From positions 372,001-436,000 of the forward strand of contig BBYL01000008.1 of the NCBI GenBank assembly GCA_001570385.1: a stretch of 64,000 nucleotides of DNA. The letters run 5' to 3'. This document shows positions 15,795-23,241 of this stretch, piece after piece. The first letter of the stretch is position 1. Every line of letters begins with the position of its first letter. The DNA is from Microtetraspora glauca. GTDB taxonomy: Bacteria; Actinomycetota; Actinomycetes; Streptosporangiales; Streptosporangiaceae. The notes below the pieces were generated by a model. The model searched no databases. It had not been told where the DNA came from and saw only the letters and a program-made list of their open reading frames with translations. The translations under genes and the position numbers were made by a program.

Positions 15795-15967
15795 GCTGCT
15801 TCCTCCATTGCCGAAACGAATGCGGTCAGCGCCTCGAAGGGCACGCGGCGAGAACGACCGATCCTGACCGATCGCAGCGCTCCCGAGGCCATGAGTTCAT
15901 AGACCTTGGTCCGGCCGACACCGAGCGCTTCCGCCGCCTCAGCCGGTGTGACGAGTAGTGGTGTCAT
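15791..15967 (-). CDS. xis: Excisionase-like HTH protein
   Basis: A 58-residue MerR/excisionise-type winged HTH: PAEAAEALGVGRTKVYELMA, then SGALRSVRIGRSRRVPFEAL, with a short C-terminal helix. This is the size and pattern of pSAM2-type Xis proteins, which direct excision together with Int. It overlaps both neighbours by four bases (ATGA at 15791-15794 with int, and at 15964-15967 with the rep remnant), so rep-xis-int was one operon. The full family length is retained. Confidence 0.88.
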   Translation of the reverse strand: MTPLLVTPAEAAEALGVGRTKVYELMASGALRSVRIGRSRRVPFEALTAFVSAMEEAA

Positions 15968-16490
15968 GCCGCCCTCCCTTCAGTTGCCGAAAGATCTTGT
16001 CCGTCTGCTTGGGCCTGGAGCTGGTTCATGTGGTTGCGCCATCGCTGGCGTTCGTGGACCGAGCGCAGGAGGCGAACGCCGATGGGGTCGAGGCCGGGGT
16101 CACCGGGCTTGACCGGCCGCCAGACGTAGCGGTGCGGGTCTGTCGGCTCGTCGGGGAGGCCGAGGGCTTCCAGCACCCAGGTACGCCGGTCGTGCTTGTG
16201 CTCGGTCAGGGTCTTGTTCGACCACTTCCGCGAGACCAGGACGCGACGGCCCGCGTAGCCGAGGTGTTCGGGTTTGTGTGCCTTGCCCCGGCACCGGCCG
16301 GGGTCCCGGCCAAGACGCCTTGGACGTCGAGCTGAGGACCGAAGCGGACCACGTGCAGGGGTTCGGCGTCGTCGTCCTGGTCGAGGTCGTCGAGCGCTTC
16401 ATCCCAGGTGGGCAGAAGCGCGCCGGTTGCCGGGTCAAGGCGGCGGCGCAGCGCGCCGCCGCTGTGCGGCCCCGCGCTCGCCCGGCCGTC
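15964..16490 (-). pseudogene. Replication initiator (RepSA-like), truncated and frameshifted
   Basis: The last ~170 codons of an AICE replication initiator. The 3' part reads GYAGRRVLVSRKWSNKTLTE, then HKHDRRTWVLEALGLPDEPT, then VRLLRSVHERQRWRNHMNQL. Upstream, across a frameshift near 16270, another frame gives RRLDPATGALLPTWDEALDD. The N-terminal catalytic region is missing; homology stops near 16490, shortly before the IS110 insertion. Rep initiators of this family drive rolling-circle-like replication of excised pSAM2-type elements, so this element can no longer replicate. Confidence 0.75.
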
Positions 16491-16650
16491 CGGGCATGCG
16501 GCCTAATGAGAACTACCGGGTCGGCTTCGAGCTTTGGGCAGACTCGGTAACGGTAGCCGTCGACAGGTGAGCACTCGTGCGGCCGGGACCCTTTAGGGAG
16601 TTCTACCCCCAGATCATGCCCCTGTCGGTGGTCGGGAGGATTGATCGCTG

Positions 16651-18023
16651 ATGGGATGTCGTGCCAGGCAGTCGGCCTTGAGCACTAGATCATTAGGTTG
16701 TGGAAATGCCTCCCGCGAGCTGCTGAACCAGGTTGCCGTCACTGGCTAGGAGGAACTGAGGTGCTGTTCGTCGGGGACGACTGGGCTGAGGAGCACCATG
16801 ATGTCGAGCTGCAAGACGAGACGGGACGACGGCTAGGCAAAGCGCGGCTGGAGGAAGGCGTCGCCGGGATCGCGAAACTGCATGAGTTGATCGGCCGGCA
16901 TTTGACCGAGGGCATCGAGGCGGATCAGGTGGTGATCGGCATTGAGACCGATCGAGGTCCGTGGGTGCAGGCATTGATCGCGGCGGGCTACCAGGTGTAT
17001 GCGGTGAATCCGTTGTCGGTGGCACGGTACCGCGAGCGGCACAGCGTCTCGGGGGCCAAGAGCGATGCCGCGGACGCGCGCACACTGGCCGACATGGTGC
17101 GAACCGATCGGCATCAACATCGGGTAATCGCCGGTGACACGCCTCAGGGTGAGGCGATCAAGGTGGTGGCCCGGGCGCATAAGACGCTGGTCTGGGAGCG
17201 TACCCGTCACGTGCAGCGGCTACGCCATGCGTTACGCGAGTACTTCCCCGCGGCTCTGGCCGCTTTTGATGACCTGACCAGGGCAGACACTCTGGACTTG
17301 CTGGCAATGGCGCCAGATCCGGCTTCCGCGGCCAAACTGACTCTTGAGCAGATCAGCGCGGTACTCAGGCGAGCCCGGCGCCGTAACGTCGCCGACAAGG
17401 CGTCAGCGATCCAGGTGGCTTTGCGGGCTCATCATCTGGGCCAGCCTGAGGTCGTCAGTGCCGCATACGCCGCCTCGGTGCGCGCCCAAGCAGCGATCCT
17501 GACTACCTTGAATGAGCAGATCAAGGTCATGGAAGGTCAGGTCGAGGCACATTTTGGCCGGCACCCGGACGCTGAGATCTACCTCAGCCAACCCGGCCTG
17601 GCACACATACTCGGTGCCCGGGTGCTGGGTGAGTTCGGCGACGACCCCAACCGCTACGACAACGCCAAATCCCGCAGGAACTATGCAGGTACCAGCCCGA
17701 TCACCAGGGCCTCCGGCAGGAAGAAAGTCGTGCTGGCACGATTCGTGCACAACGACCGGCTCATCGACGCCCTGGGCGCTCAGGCATTCGCCGCTTTGAG
17801 CGCCTCACCCGGCGCCCGGGCCTACTACGACGAGCTGCGAGCACGCGAGGTGGCTCATCACGCGGCTCTCCACCAACTCGCCAACCGGCTGGTGGGAATC
17901 CTCCACGGGTGCCTGAAAACACGCACCAAATATGACGAAGCAACCGCTTGGGCACATCGCGCAGGGGGCGAATCGAAGAAGACATCCGAGATCGCAGCTT
18001 GACGCGTAAGCGCATGGGATGTC
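16651..18023 (+). mobile_element. IS110-family insertion sequence
   Basis: The element carries one DEDD transposase. The 10-bp sequence ATGGGATGTC occurs at 16651-16660 and again at 18014-18023, bracketing the gene at a spacing of ~1.36 kb, a normal IS110 size; I take these as the approximate edges. IS110 elements lack terminal inverted repeats, and none is seen. The ~110-200 bp before the GTG are non-coding and are where IS110-group elements encode a bridge RNA. The insertion lies next to the broken rep gene of the tRNA-Lys element. Confidence 0.6.
16761..18002 (+). CDS. IS110-family transposase (DEDD)
   Basis: A 413-residue protein started at GTG 16761, preceded by AGGAGGAACTGAG. The N-terminal RuvC-like DEDD domain has VGDDWAEEHHDV (Asp), VVIGIETDRGPWVQALIAAG (Glu) and SGAKSDAADARTLADM (two Asp). 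A helical middle region follows. The C-terminal Transposase_20 domain holds QPGLAHILGARVLGEFGDDP and NYAGTSPITRASGRKK with the conserved Ser nucleophile. All expected catalytic residues are present, so the gene may be active. The protein would act with a bridge RNA from the adjacent non-coding end. Confidence 0.92.
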   Translation: MLFVGDDWAEEHHDVELQDETGRRLGKARLEEGVAGIAKLHELIGRHLTEGIEADQVVIGIETDRGPWVQALIAAGYQVYAVNPLSVARYRERHSVSGAKSDAADARTLADMVRTDRHQHRVIAGDTPQGEAIKVVARAHKTLVWERTRHVQRLRHALREYFPAALAAFDDLTRADTLDLLAMAPDPASAAKLTLEQISAVLRRARRRNVADKASAIQVALRAHHLGQPEVVSAAYAASVRAQAAILTTLNEQIKVMEGQVEAHFGRHPDAEIYLSQPGLAHILGARVLGEFGDDPNRYDNAKSRRNYAGTSPITRASGRKKVVLARFVHNDRLIDALGAQAFAALSASPGARAYYDELRAREVAHHAALHQLANRLVGILHGCLKTRTKYDEATAWAHRAGGESKKTSEIAA

Positions 18024-18129
18024 TGGGGGCCGGTCCCGGACGGCAGCGGCTCGGGCCGCCCGCCGTTACACCACCGGGCACCAAAGCGTTCTGCCGCACA
18101 GGGCGCCGCACCGCCATCCGGGCCGCAGG

Positions 18130-19104
18130 TCAGTCGCGGCTGGATTCGAGATAGCCGGTCAGATAGGTTAACGACGCGGCGATGTGCCCACCGGGGCCAT
18201 GCGGTCGGCGCAGCTCGTCGACGAAGATGGCGATGTCGGCGAGCCGCCACCAAAGGGGATAGAGAGCGAGGCCGGCCGATGTGACGGTCCGGCCGGTGGC
18301 CCGGGTGTAACGGGCGAGTACGTCGTCGACGTCGCCATCCGGGTCCTCGCCGAGCATACGGGCGAGGGCGGGGGTGAGCATCCACAGGTCCCGCGCCGGG
18401 GGAGCGATCTGCACGGTGCCCCAGTCGATGAGCCGCAGTCCAGCCGGGGTACGCATGACATTCCCGGGGTGCGGTTCGCCGTGCGTGACCACCCAAACCG
18501 CCGCGGTGTTTCGTACTTGGTCGACCCGCCGGTCGAAGTCGGCGAGCAATCGTTGGACTTGCCCGGCATGGACGGACAGCAGCTTGCGGGCTGGCTCGGC
18601 GTAAGGCCCGCCGGTCCATTCCCGATCGAGGTCCTGCAGCGCCTCCTCCAGCTTGTCCCGACCGGGCAGCACCAGGTCGGCCCGTGATGCGGTGTCCGCC
18701 ACGATCGAGGTGGCCTCGTGCAACTCGGTCAGCAAGTCGATTACCTCGACGCGATCCTCGGGCCGGTGCGCGCCGAACTGCCCGGCGACATCCGCCACCA
18801 TCGGAAACACCGACAGGGCGTACCGCGAGGTCAGCCGCCAGACCGCGGCGTCGGTCGCGGTCTGGATCGGCGCGAGGACGAAGTCGAGCCCCGCATCCCG
18901 GCGCAGTGCCAGGGCAGCACCGAACGATCGGCCGACCCGGTCGAACGCATCATCAAATCCAGCGTCCTCGACACCGGGGTCATCGACCTTGACGAACCAC
19001 GCCGTCCCACGCTGATCCACCACCGACCAGTGGTAGCTGCCTGCGCCCACTGGGAGGTACTCAATCGAGTGGGGCTCGATGCCCCAGCCCTCGGTCAGTG
19101 CCAC
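18130..19104 (-). CDS. APH-family phosphotransferase
   Basis: A 324-residue aminoglycoside phosphotransferase-fold protein. The nucleotide-binding lobe includes YHWSVVDQRGTAWFVKVDDP (ATP-site Lys). The catalytic loop is VVTHGEPHPGNVM, a Brenner-type motif with Glu in place of the usual Asp of HGD, a variant common in an actinobacterial subgroup. RLIDWGTVQIAPPARDLWML provides the metal-binding Asp. It could be a resistance kinase or phosphorylate another small molecule. It lies between the IS110 element and the tRNA-Gly fragments, so it may be mobile cargo. The C-terminal codons end near an apparent junction. Confidence 0.85.
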   Translation of the reverse strand: MALTEGWGIEPHSIEYLPVGAGSYHWSVVDQRGTAWFVKVDDPGVEDAGFDDAFDRVGRSFGAALALRRDAGLDFVLAPIQTATDAAVWRLTSRYALSVFPMVADVAGQFGAHRPEDRVEVIDLLTELHEATSIVADTASRADLVLPGRDKLEEALQDLDREWTGGPYAEPARKLLSVHAGQVQRLLADFDRRVDQVRNTAAVWVVTHGEPHPGNVMRTPAGLRLIDWGTVQIAPPARDLWMLTPALARMLGEDPDGDVDDVLARYTRATGRTVTSAGLALYPLWWRLADIAIFVDELRRPHGPGGHIAASLTYLTGYLESSRD

Positions 19105-19574
19105 ATTAGTTCGGCCTCCGCCAGACCCGCCGGTCTATCCCTCATGCGTCGGCATTCTGCCTCACTCGCCGCAGGGCCGCAGATCATTTAGGGAGGGATC
19201 TTGAGGTCTTATGCAACCCGGGGCAACTCCACTCCTCGTCGCTTATGCCTCCGGCGGAGGCCTCGGCTCCAACCCGGTAGCCCGTCCTCCTCGAGGCCCA
19301 AGTGTCCCGGCCGCGCCCGCCGAGTCAAGGGCGCCTACGGCGTCGCTTCGCGATCAGCTTCGCTGCCCTTGACACGGCAGTCCCGTCCTGGGGGGTCGGC
19401 ATCTACGAGGAGGACGGGGGCGGAGCAGGGGCCAGGCCACGCACCACCGCTGGTCATGCACCTGATCGCCGGGCCATTAGTGGGCCATTGACCGGGGTGA
19501 CGAGGGGGCAACCACGGTCACTCATGACCGGGCCTACGCCCAGGTCAAGCGCAGTACGAGCCGTGATCCATGCA
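19105..19574. other. Non-coding mosaic upstream of tRNA-Gly fragment
   Basis: About 470 bp with no convincing gene. It contains one inverted repeat, GTCAAGGGC (about 19323) with GCCCTTGAC (about 19365), and otherwise looks like joined fragments from successive integrations. The plus-strand frame starting at 19302 here is only an upstream extension of the small gene at 19731. Confidence 0.4.
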
Positions 19575-19620
19575 ATTCCCAAGCTGACAGTGCGGGTTCG
19601 ATTCCCGTCACCCGCTCCAC
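19575..19620 (+). repeat. tRNA-Gly(CCC) 3' fragment, attachment-site relic 1
   Basis: The sequence from TTCCCAAGCTGACAG through GGGTTCGATTCCC to CACCCGCTCCAC is the anticodon loop (CCC), variable loop, T-arm and acceptor 3' strand of tRNA-Gly. The 5' half of the tRNA is absent. The last 29 bp (19592-19620) are repeated exactly at 19988-20016. This is what a tRNA-targeting element leaves at its distal end. Confidence 0.75.
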
Positions 19621-19730
19621 GTACGAAGGCCCAGGTCAGGAGTCGAATCCTCGCCCAGGCCTTGATCATTTTGGCGAGCCTGTCGAGCTTATGTCGCGAG
19701 CGTTCTCAAAGGCGGCACATACTGGAGGAG

Positions 19731-19958
19731 ATGAAGCCAGCTAGCGGGGAGCCCCGCCGTCACCTGTCCACAAGTCCCTTCAAACCCCCGCCCCCCGCCC
19801 CGCCTGCCGAGCGGTTCAGCGTGAACGACCAGGTGACCCACGATCGGTACGGCCTTGGCGTCGTCATCGGTGTAGAAGACGAGGTCGCCGTGGTCATCGA
19901 TTTCGGATCGCGGCAGGAACGAATCACGACACCGTTCAACAAGCTGTACAAACTCTGA
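19731..19958 (+). CDS. Small conserved protein, unknown function
   Basis: A 75-residue protein with GGAGGAG just before ATG. A Pro-rich N-terminus is followed by SVNDQVTHDRYGLGVVIGVE and AVVIDFGSRQERITTPFNKL, an SH3-like beta-rich module resembling the CarD/'DNA-binding RNAP-interacting' type fold in outline (V-x-x-x-x-x-G-x-G-x-V pattern) but much shorter. Similar small proteins occur in actinobacteria next to tRNA genes. It is enclosed by the two tRNA-Gly 3' repeats. The longer upstream frame is not coding, since ribosome binding site and homology begin here. Confidence 0.7.
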   Translation: MKPASGEPRRHLSTSPFKPPPPAPPAERFSVNDQVTHDRYGLGVVIGVEDEVAVVIDFGSRQERITTPFNKLYKL

Positions 19959-19987
19959 GACCACTGCACCGCGGGGAAGCACACAGC

Positions 19988-20016
19988 GCGGGTTCGATTC
20001 CCGTCACCCGCTCCAC
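19988..20016 (+). repeat. tRNA-Gly 3' end, attachment-site relic 2
   Basis: This is an exact 29-bp copy of 19592-19620 (GCGGGTTCGATTCCCGTCAC then CCGCTCCAC), covering the T-arm and acceptor 3' strand only. It lies 132 bp before the GTG of the next integrase, so it is probably the integration core of that conjugative element. No third copy was noticed to the right. Confidence 0.7.
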
Positions 20017-20148
20017 TCTTACATAGCGCCTGACCTGGACATCCCTTGATCGCCCTCTGCAATCTGTGATCGTTTGGGCACACCTTGGGCACATCCCTCT
20101 TTCCTTGATTCCCTTTGGTATCGCCGACGGCCTGCTGACACTTGCCTC

Positions 20149-21393
20149 GTGGCGAGTATCGAGAAGCGCCCCGGCAAGGGAAAGAAGATCAGCTACCGAG
20201 TTCGCTGGAGGCTCGGCGGGACCAGTGACGGCGCTTGGCAGTCGGAGACCTTCGAGCAGAAGGCGCAGGCCGTCACCTTCAAGCTCGCGGTGGAAGTGGC
20301 GGGCCACCTATGGCCCGAGGGATGGATTCGCGGGTACGGGTGGGCCCCGCCAACGCCGGAGCCGACAGCCGAGGAGCCCGAGGTCGAGCCCATACCGTTC
20401 TGCGGCTACGCGATGAACTTCGTGGCCAGCTTGTCAGGCATCGAGGAGCGGACTCGGCACGACTACGAACGCGACCTGCGCAACCACATCCTGCCGACCT
20501 TCGGCGAGCTGGACATCCGCGACGGCACCACCTTGGACCGCACCCTCGTGCGGACCTGGGTCAACGCGCTCCATCACGGCGTCGCCGACCCTGCCAACCC
20601 AAAGCAGTGGCTGCGACGCCCACTGGCGCCCAAGACCATCCAGAACCTGCACGGGATCCTGTTCGCCATCCTTCAGGACGCCATTGAGGCCGATCCCCCG
20701 CTGCGTAACTCCAACCCCGCAGCGCGCACCCGCCTGCCCCGTCTGGACGACAGCGAGGGCGATGATGAAATGGTCTTCCTCACCGAGCAGGAGTTCGCCC
20801 TGATCCGCGCGTGCGCCAAGCCGGATGTGCGGGACATGCTCACCGCCTTCGTCGGCACCGGCCTGCGCTACGCCGAACTGGCCGCCCTGCAGGTGCGCGA
20901 TATCGATCCGTTCAGCAATCCCGTGCCGACCCTACGCGTGCAGCGGGCGTGGAAGCGGCAGGCAGACAACACTTTCAAGGTCGGCCCGCCCAAGACAAAG
21001 CAGTCCCGCCGGACCATCGCCCTGTCCTCCGAGGTGATGGATGCGATTCTGCCGAACATCGCAGGCAAGGGTCCCAAGGAGTTCGTCTTCAACTCCCCCA
21101 CCGGTTCATGGTGGCGCCACTCCTCCTTCTACGACCGCCGCTGGATTCCCGCCGTCGACGACGCCTGCAGCCGCGGCCTGACCAAGCGACCTCGCATCCA
21201 TGATTTGCGTCACACGCACGTGGCGTGGTTGATCTCCGAGAGCATCCCTCTCGCGGCGATCCAGCGGCGCATGGGCCACAAGTCGATCACCACCACCATC
21301 GACCGGTACGGCCACCTGCTCCCCTACGTCGATCAGGACCTCATCAACGCCATCGACCGAGCCCTCACCGGCTCTCTGCGCGTCGTCGCCTGA
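20149..21393 (+). CDS. int: Tyrosine integrase of the conjugative element
   Basis: A 414-residue integrase. The GTG at 20149 is preferred to the in-frame ATG at 20074 because the conserved opening VASIEKRPGKGKKISYRVRW begins there. It has an Arm-binding N-terminus, a core-binding domain (GYAMNFVASLSGIEERTRHD) and the catalytic domain: GTGLRYAELAALQVRDIDPF (Arg ~240), RIHDLRHTHVAWLISESIPL (HxxR ~350), AIQRRMGHKSITTTIDRYGH (His, Tyr ~386). All catalytic residues are present. It differs clearly from the 14.7-kb integrase. The upstream 29-bp tRNA-Gly core is its likely target. Confidence 0.92.
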   Translation: MASIEKRPGKGKKISYRVRWRLGGTSDGAWQSETFEQKAQAVTFKLAVEVAGHLWPEGWIRGYGWAPPTPEPTAEEPEVEPIPFCGYAMNFVASLSGIEERTRHDYERDLRNHILPTFGELDIRDGTTLDRTLVRTWVNALHHGVADPANPKQWLRRPLAPKTIQNLHGILFAILQDAIEADPPLRNSNPAARTRLPRLDDSEGDDEMVFLTEQEFALIRACAKPDVRDMLTAFVGTGLRYAELAALQVRDIDPFSNPVPTLRVQRAWKRQADNTFKVGPPKTKQSRRTIALSSEVMDAILPNIAGKGPKEFVFNSPTGSWWRHSSFYDRRWIPAVDDACSRGLTKRPRIHDLRHTHVAWLISESIPLAAIQRRMGHKSITTTIDRYGHLLPYVDQDLINAIDRALTGSLRVVA

Positions 21394-21752
21394 CTCCTTC
21401 GGCATCAACACGGCCGTTGCGGGGGCTGTAGACCAGGGCGCACCAGGTGTGATACGCACCTGTGCGCCTGGCCCTTGCTGAGCATCTCGCTCGATAGGGC
21501 AGAGGTGAATGATCGGAACCCGGCCCGATCTCTTCGCACTGCCGGTACAGAACCGGCCTGCCCACCCTGCGGGCGTTCCAGCTCGCGCAGGGCAGGGTGG
21601 CGCTGGCATGGCTGCGGTAGCGAACCGGCCGGAAATGAGACCGCGATGACGCCTGCCCTGGGCCGGGTCACCCATCCTCTGATGGCGCAACAGCTGCCCT
21701 CCGCCATGGGACGGTGAGAACCATGGCCCGGTGGGCTCTGTAGGAGGTTCAG

Positions 21753-21788
21753 ATTGAGTCCGGGTCCTGCTCCGGACCCGGACTCAAT
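21753..21788. terminator. Strong hairpin between convergent operons
   Basis: ATTGAGTCCGGGTCC and GGACCCGGACTCAAT form perfect 15-bp arms around a 6-nt loop, followed by TGTGTTT. It lies between the plus-strand integrase and the minus-strand HTH gene and can terminate both. The rest of 21394-21834 holds no gene I can see. Confidence 0.7.
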
Positions 21789-21834
21789 TGTGTTTCCTCG
21801 CAACCCCGCTGCTCCCTTGGTCAGATACCGGGCC

Positions 21835-22137
21835 TCACCGAGGTGACGGTCCCGCGGCGGGACGAACCCGATGTTCAGGAGGAGTCCCGCACGCGGGGGC
21901 CCGAACAGGACCGCAACACGCCTCAGGAATCCCCCGACGACGCGACCCCCCGCTTGAAGACACTGCGGGTTGATGACCGCCCTCGATGATGGACAGGAGA
22001 TCGGCCTCGGTGAAGCGGACGTGCTTGCCGAAGCGGGTATGCGGGACCTGGCGCTTGGCGACCTTCTCCCTGAGCCACGACTCGGGGATGTTGAGCCGTT
22101 CTGCAGCTTGCTTGAAGTTGAGCAGCGGCTCGGTCAC
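21835..22137 (-). CDS. HTH excisionase-like DNA-binding protein
   Basis: A 100-residue protein. The N-terminal ~55 residues are a MerR-like winged HTH (LLNFKQAAERLNIPESWLRE, then VAKRQVPHTRFGKHVRFTEA, DLLSIIEGG) of the helix_turn_helix_17/excisionase group. The basic tail is not conserved. GTG overlaps the WhiB stop by four bases (GTGA at 22134-22137), making it the last gene of a three-gene operon. Position beside int suggests it controls excision. Confidence 0.85.
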   Translation of the reverse strand: MTEPLLNFKQAAERLNIPESWLREKVAKRQVPHTRFGKHVRFTEADLLSIIEGGHQPAVSSSGGSRRRGIPEACCGPVRAPACGTPPEHRVRPAAGPSPR

Positions 22138-22397
22138 GTGGCCCCACCTCGTCGCCTTGCCTCCCTGCGGAGGCGGCGTCGCTCATCTTCGGTGGTTCCG
22201 CCCCAGATCCCGTAAATCTCCTCCCGGGCCATGCTGTCGGAGAAGCAGTCTCCACGTACCGAGCACGAGGCGCAGATCCGCTTGGCGGCCCGGCACGACC
22301 CTCCCTGCTTCGGGTAGAACAAGATCAGGGCCGTTCCCCTGCAGGCGGCGAAGCGCCACCATCCCTCACAGCGATCACTCTCGGCCGCTGCTACCAC
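22134..22397 (-). CDS. WhiB-family iron-sulfur regulator
   Basis: An 87-residue WhiB protein with GTG start behind GGGAGGGG. The cluster cysteines lie in FAACRG, GGSCRAAKRICASC and GDCF (four Cys in C..CxxxxxxC-type spacing as written), followed by the canonical IYGIWGGTTEDERRRLRREA turn and basic tail that binds sigma factor or DNA. It overlaps the upstream gene stop (GTGGTAG at 22391-22397) and the downstream HTH gene. A WhiB linked to the excision module could couple element activation to redox or developmental state (inference). Confidence 0.9.
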   Translation of the reverse strand: MVAAAESDRCEGWWRFAACRGTALILFYPKQGGSCRAAKRICASCSVRGDCFSDSMAREEIYGIWGGTTEDERRRLRREARRRGGAT

Positions 22398-22960
22398 CGC
22401 TTCCCCTCCCTCCCCACGGATCCACGACTGCCGAGCACGGCCGCGTTGCGCTCGGTGATCTCCCACAAGGCGCGGACGGCATCGCCGACTCCCGTTAGGG
22501 CGGTCCGGCTGACAGCGTTCCACCCGAGCGGCCTGGGGACGATGCGGAACCCGGCCTCCCACAGCTCGGTGCCCGGCTCGTCGATCCGGGTGTACGCGAT
22601 CAGGCACCGATAGCCCCTCTCGTGGACCGCGAGCCACGCGGCAGCGAGCAGCGCCGAGCAGGTGCCGGGCGTGCCGTCGGTGGCCAGAGCTAGGACCTCG
22701 GCGGTGTCACCGTCATCGAAGGCCAGGGTGGTGGGCCAGCCGATGAGCGCGACGCCGACGAGTGTCCCGTCGCCAGTCTGGACACCGAGAGCGAACGCAG
22801 CACCGGCCGGCGGGACGAGGTAGCGGTGGGTCCAGGCGACGAATGCGCGTGCGGTCCGGATCGTGACCGGCAAAATCACCAGCCGCGAATCCTCGCGCCT
22901 TTCCGGGTTGTTCAGCCAGCCGCCGTAGGCGTTTACCTGGATCTCATTCCAGTTCTCCAT
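22391..22960 (-). CDS. XF1762-family protein (GNAT-like), mobile-element associated
   Basis: A ~189-residue protein from ATG 22960; an in-frame upstream ATG at 23011 is possible. It contains LVILPVTIRTARAFVAWTHR, then GVQTGDGTLVGVALIGWPTT, CSALLAAAWLAVHERGYRCL and LWEAGFRIVPRPLGW. This matches the XF1762 family, GNAT-fold proteins typical of phages and integrative elements, of unknown substrate. It is the first gene of a fully overlapping operon with WhiB and the HTH protein. It is divergent from the T4SS operon. Confidence 0.8.
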   Translation of the reverse strand: MENWNEIQVNAYGGWLNNPERREDSRLVILPVTIRTARAFVAWTHRYLVPPAGAAFALGVQTGDGTLVGVALIGWPTTLAFDDGDTAEVLALATDGTPGTCSALLAAAWLAVHERGYRCLIAYTRIDEPGTELWEAGFRIVPRPLGWNAVSRTALTGVGDAVRALWEITERNAAVLGSRGSVGREGKRW

Positions 22961-23045
22961 TGTTTTGTCGGGGCACGTTTCTCCGGATGTGCATCCCAGG
23001 GCCGCCAGCACGACTCTGGGTGCGTGTGCCCAGGTAAGCAGCAGG

Positions 23046-23187
23046 CTCAGAGCTCACTCAGATACCGCCGCCAGGGCTCAGAAGGTGACACTGAGGGGCC
23101 GCCGAGGCGCTCAGATGCGCACATGGCTCTGAGATTCTGAGAAATTCCTGATCGATAAAGCCTCATTTTCTCTGAGCCGTTTCTGAG
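23046..23187. promoter_or_regulatory. Array of CTCAGA half-sites between divergent operons
   Basis: Eight copies of CTCAGA lie in 142 bp: forward at 23046, 23057, 23077 and 23110, and reversed (TCTGAG) at 23128, 23136, 23171 and 23182, with one near-match (ACTGAG) at 23090. Four forward then four reversed sites make one large dyad. The array lies between the regulatory operon (ending its start region at 22960) and the T4SS operon (23242). Possible roles are operator array or transfer origin; the sequence alone does not decide. Confidence 0.6.
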
Positions 23188-23241
23188 GCGGTGCGTACAC
23201 CGGTTTCGAGACCACGAACCACTCTCGATCCGGAGCACGAC

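Noticed and set aside
19561..19620. Intact tRNA-Gly
   Set aside because: The sequence lacks the 5' acceptor and D-arm, so it is only a 3' fragment.
19302..19730. Upstream part of the 218-codon frame ending at 19958
   Set aside because: Low-quality coding signal and passes through the tRNA-Gly fragment. Only the last 75 codons have a ribosome binding site and resemble a protein.
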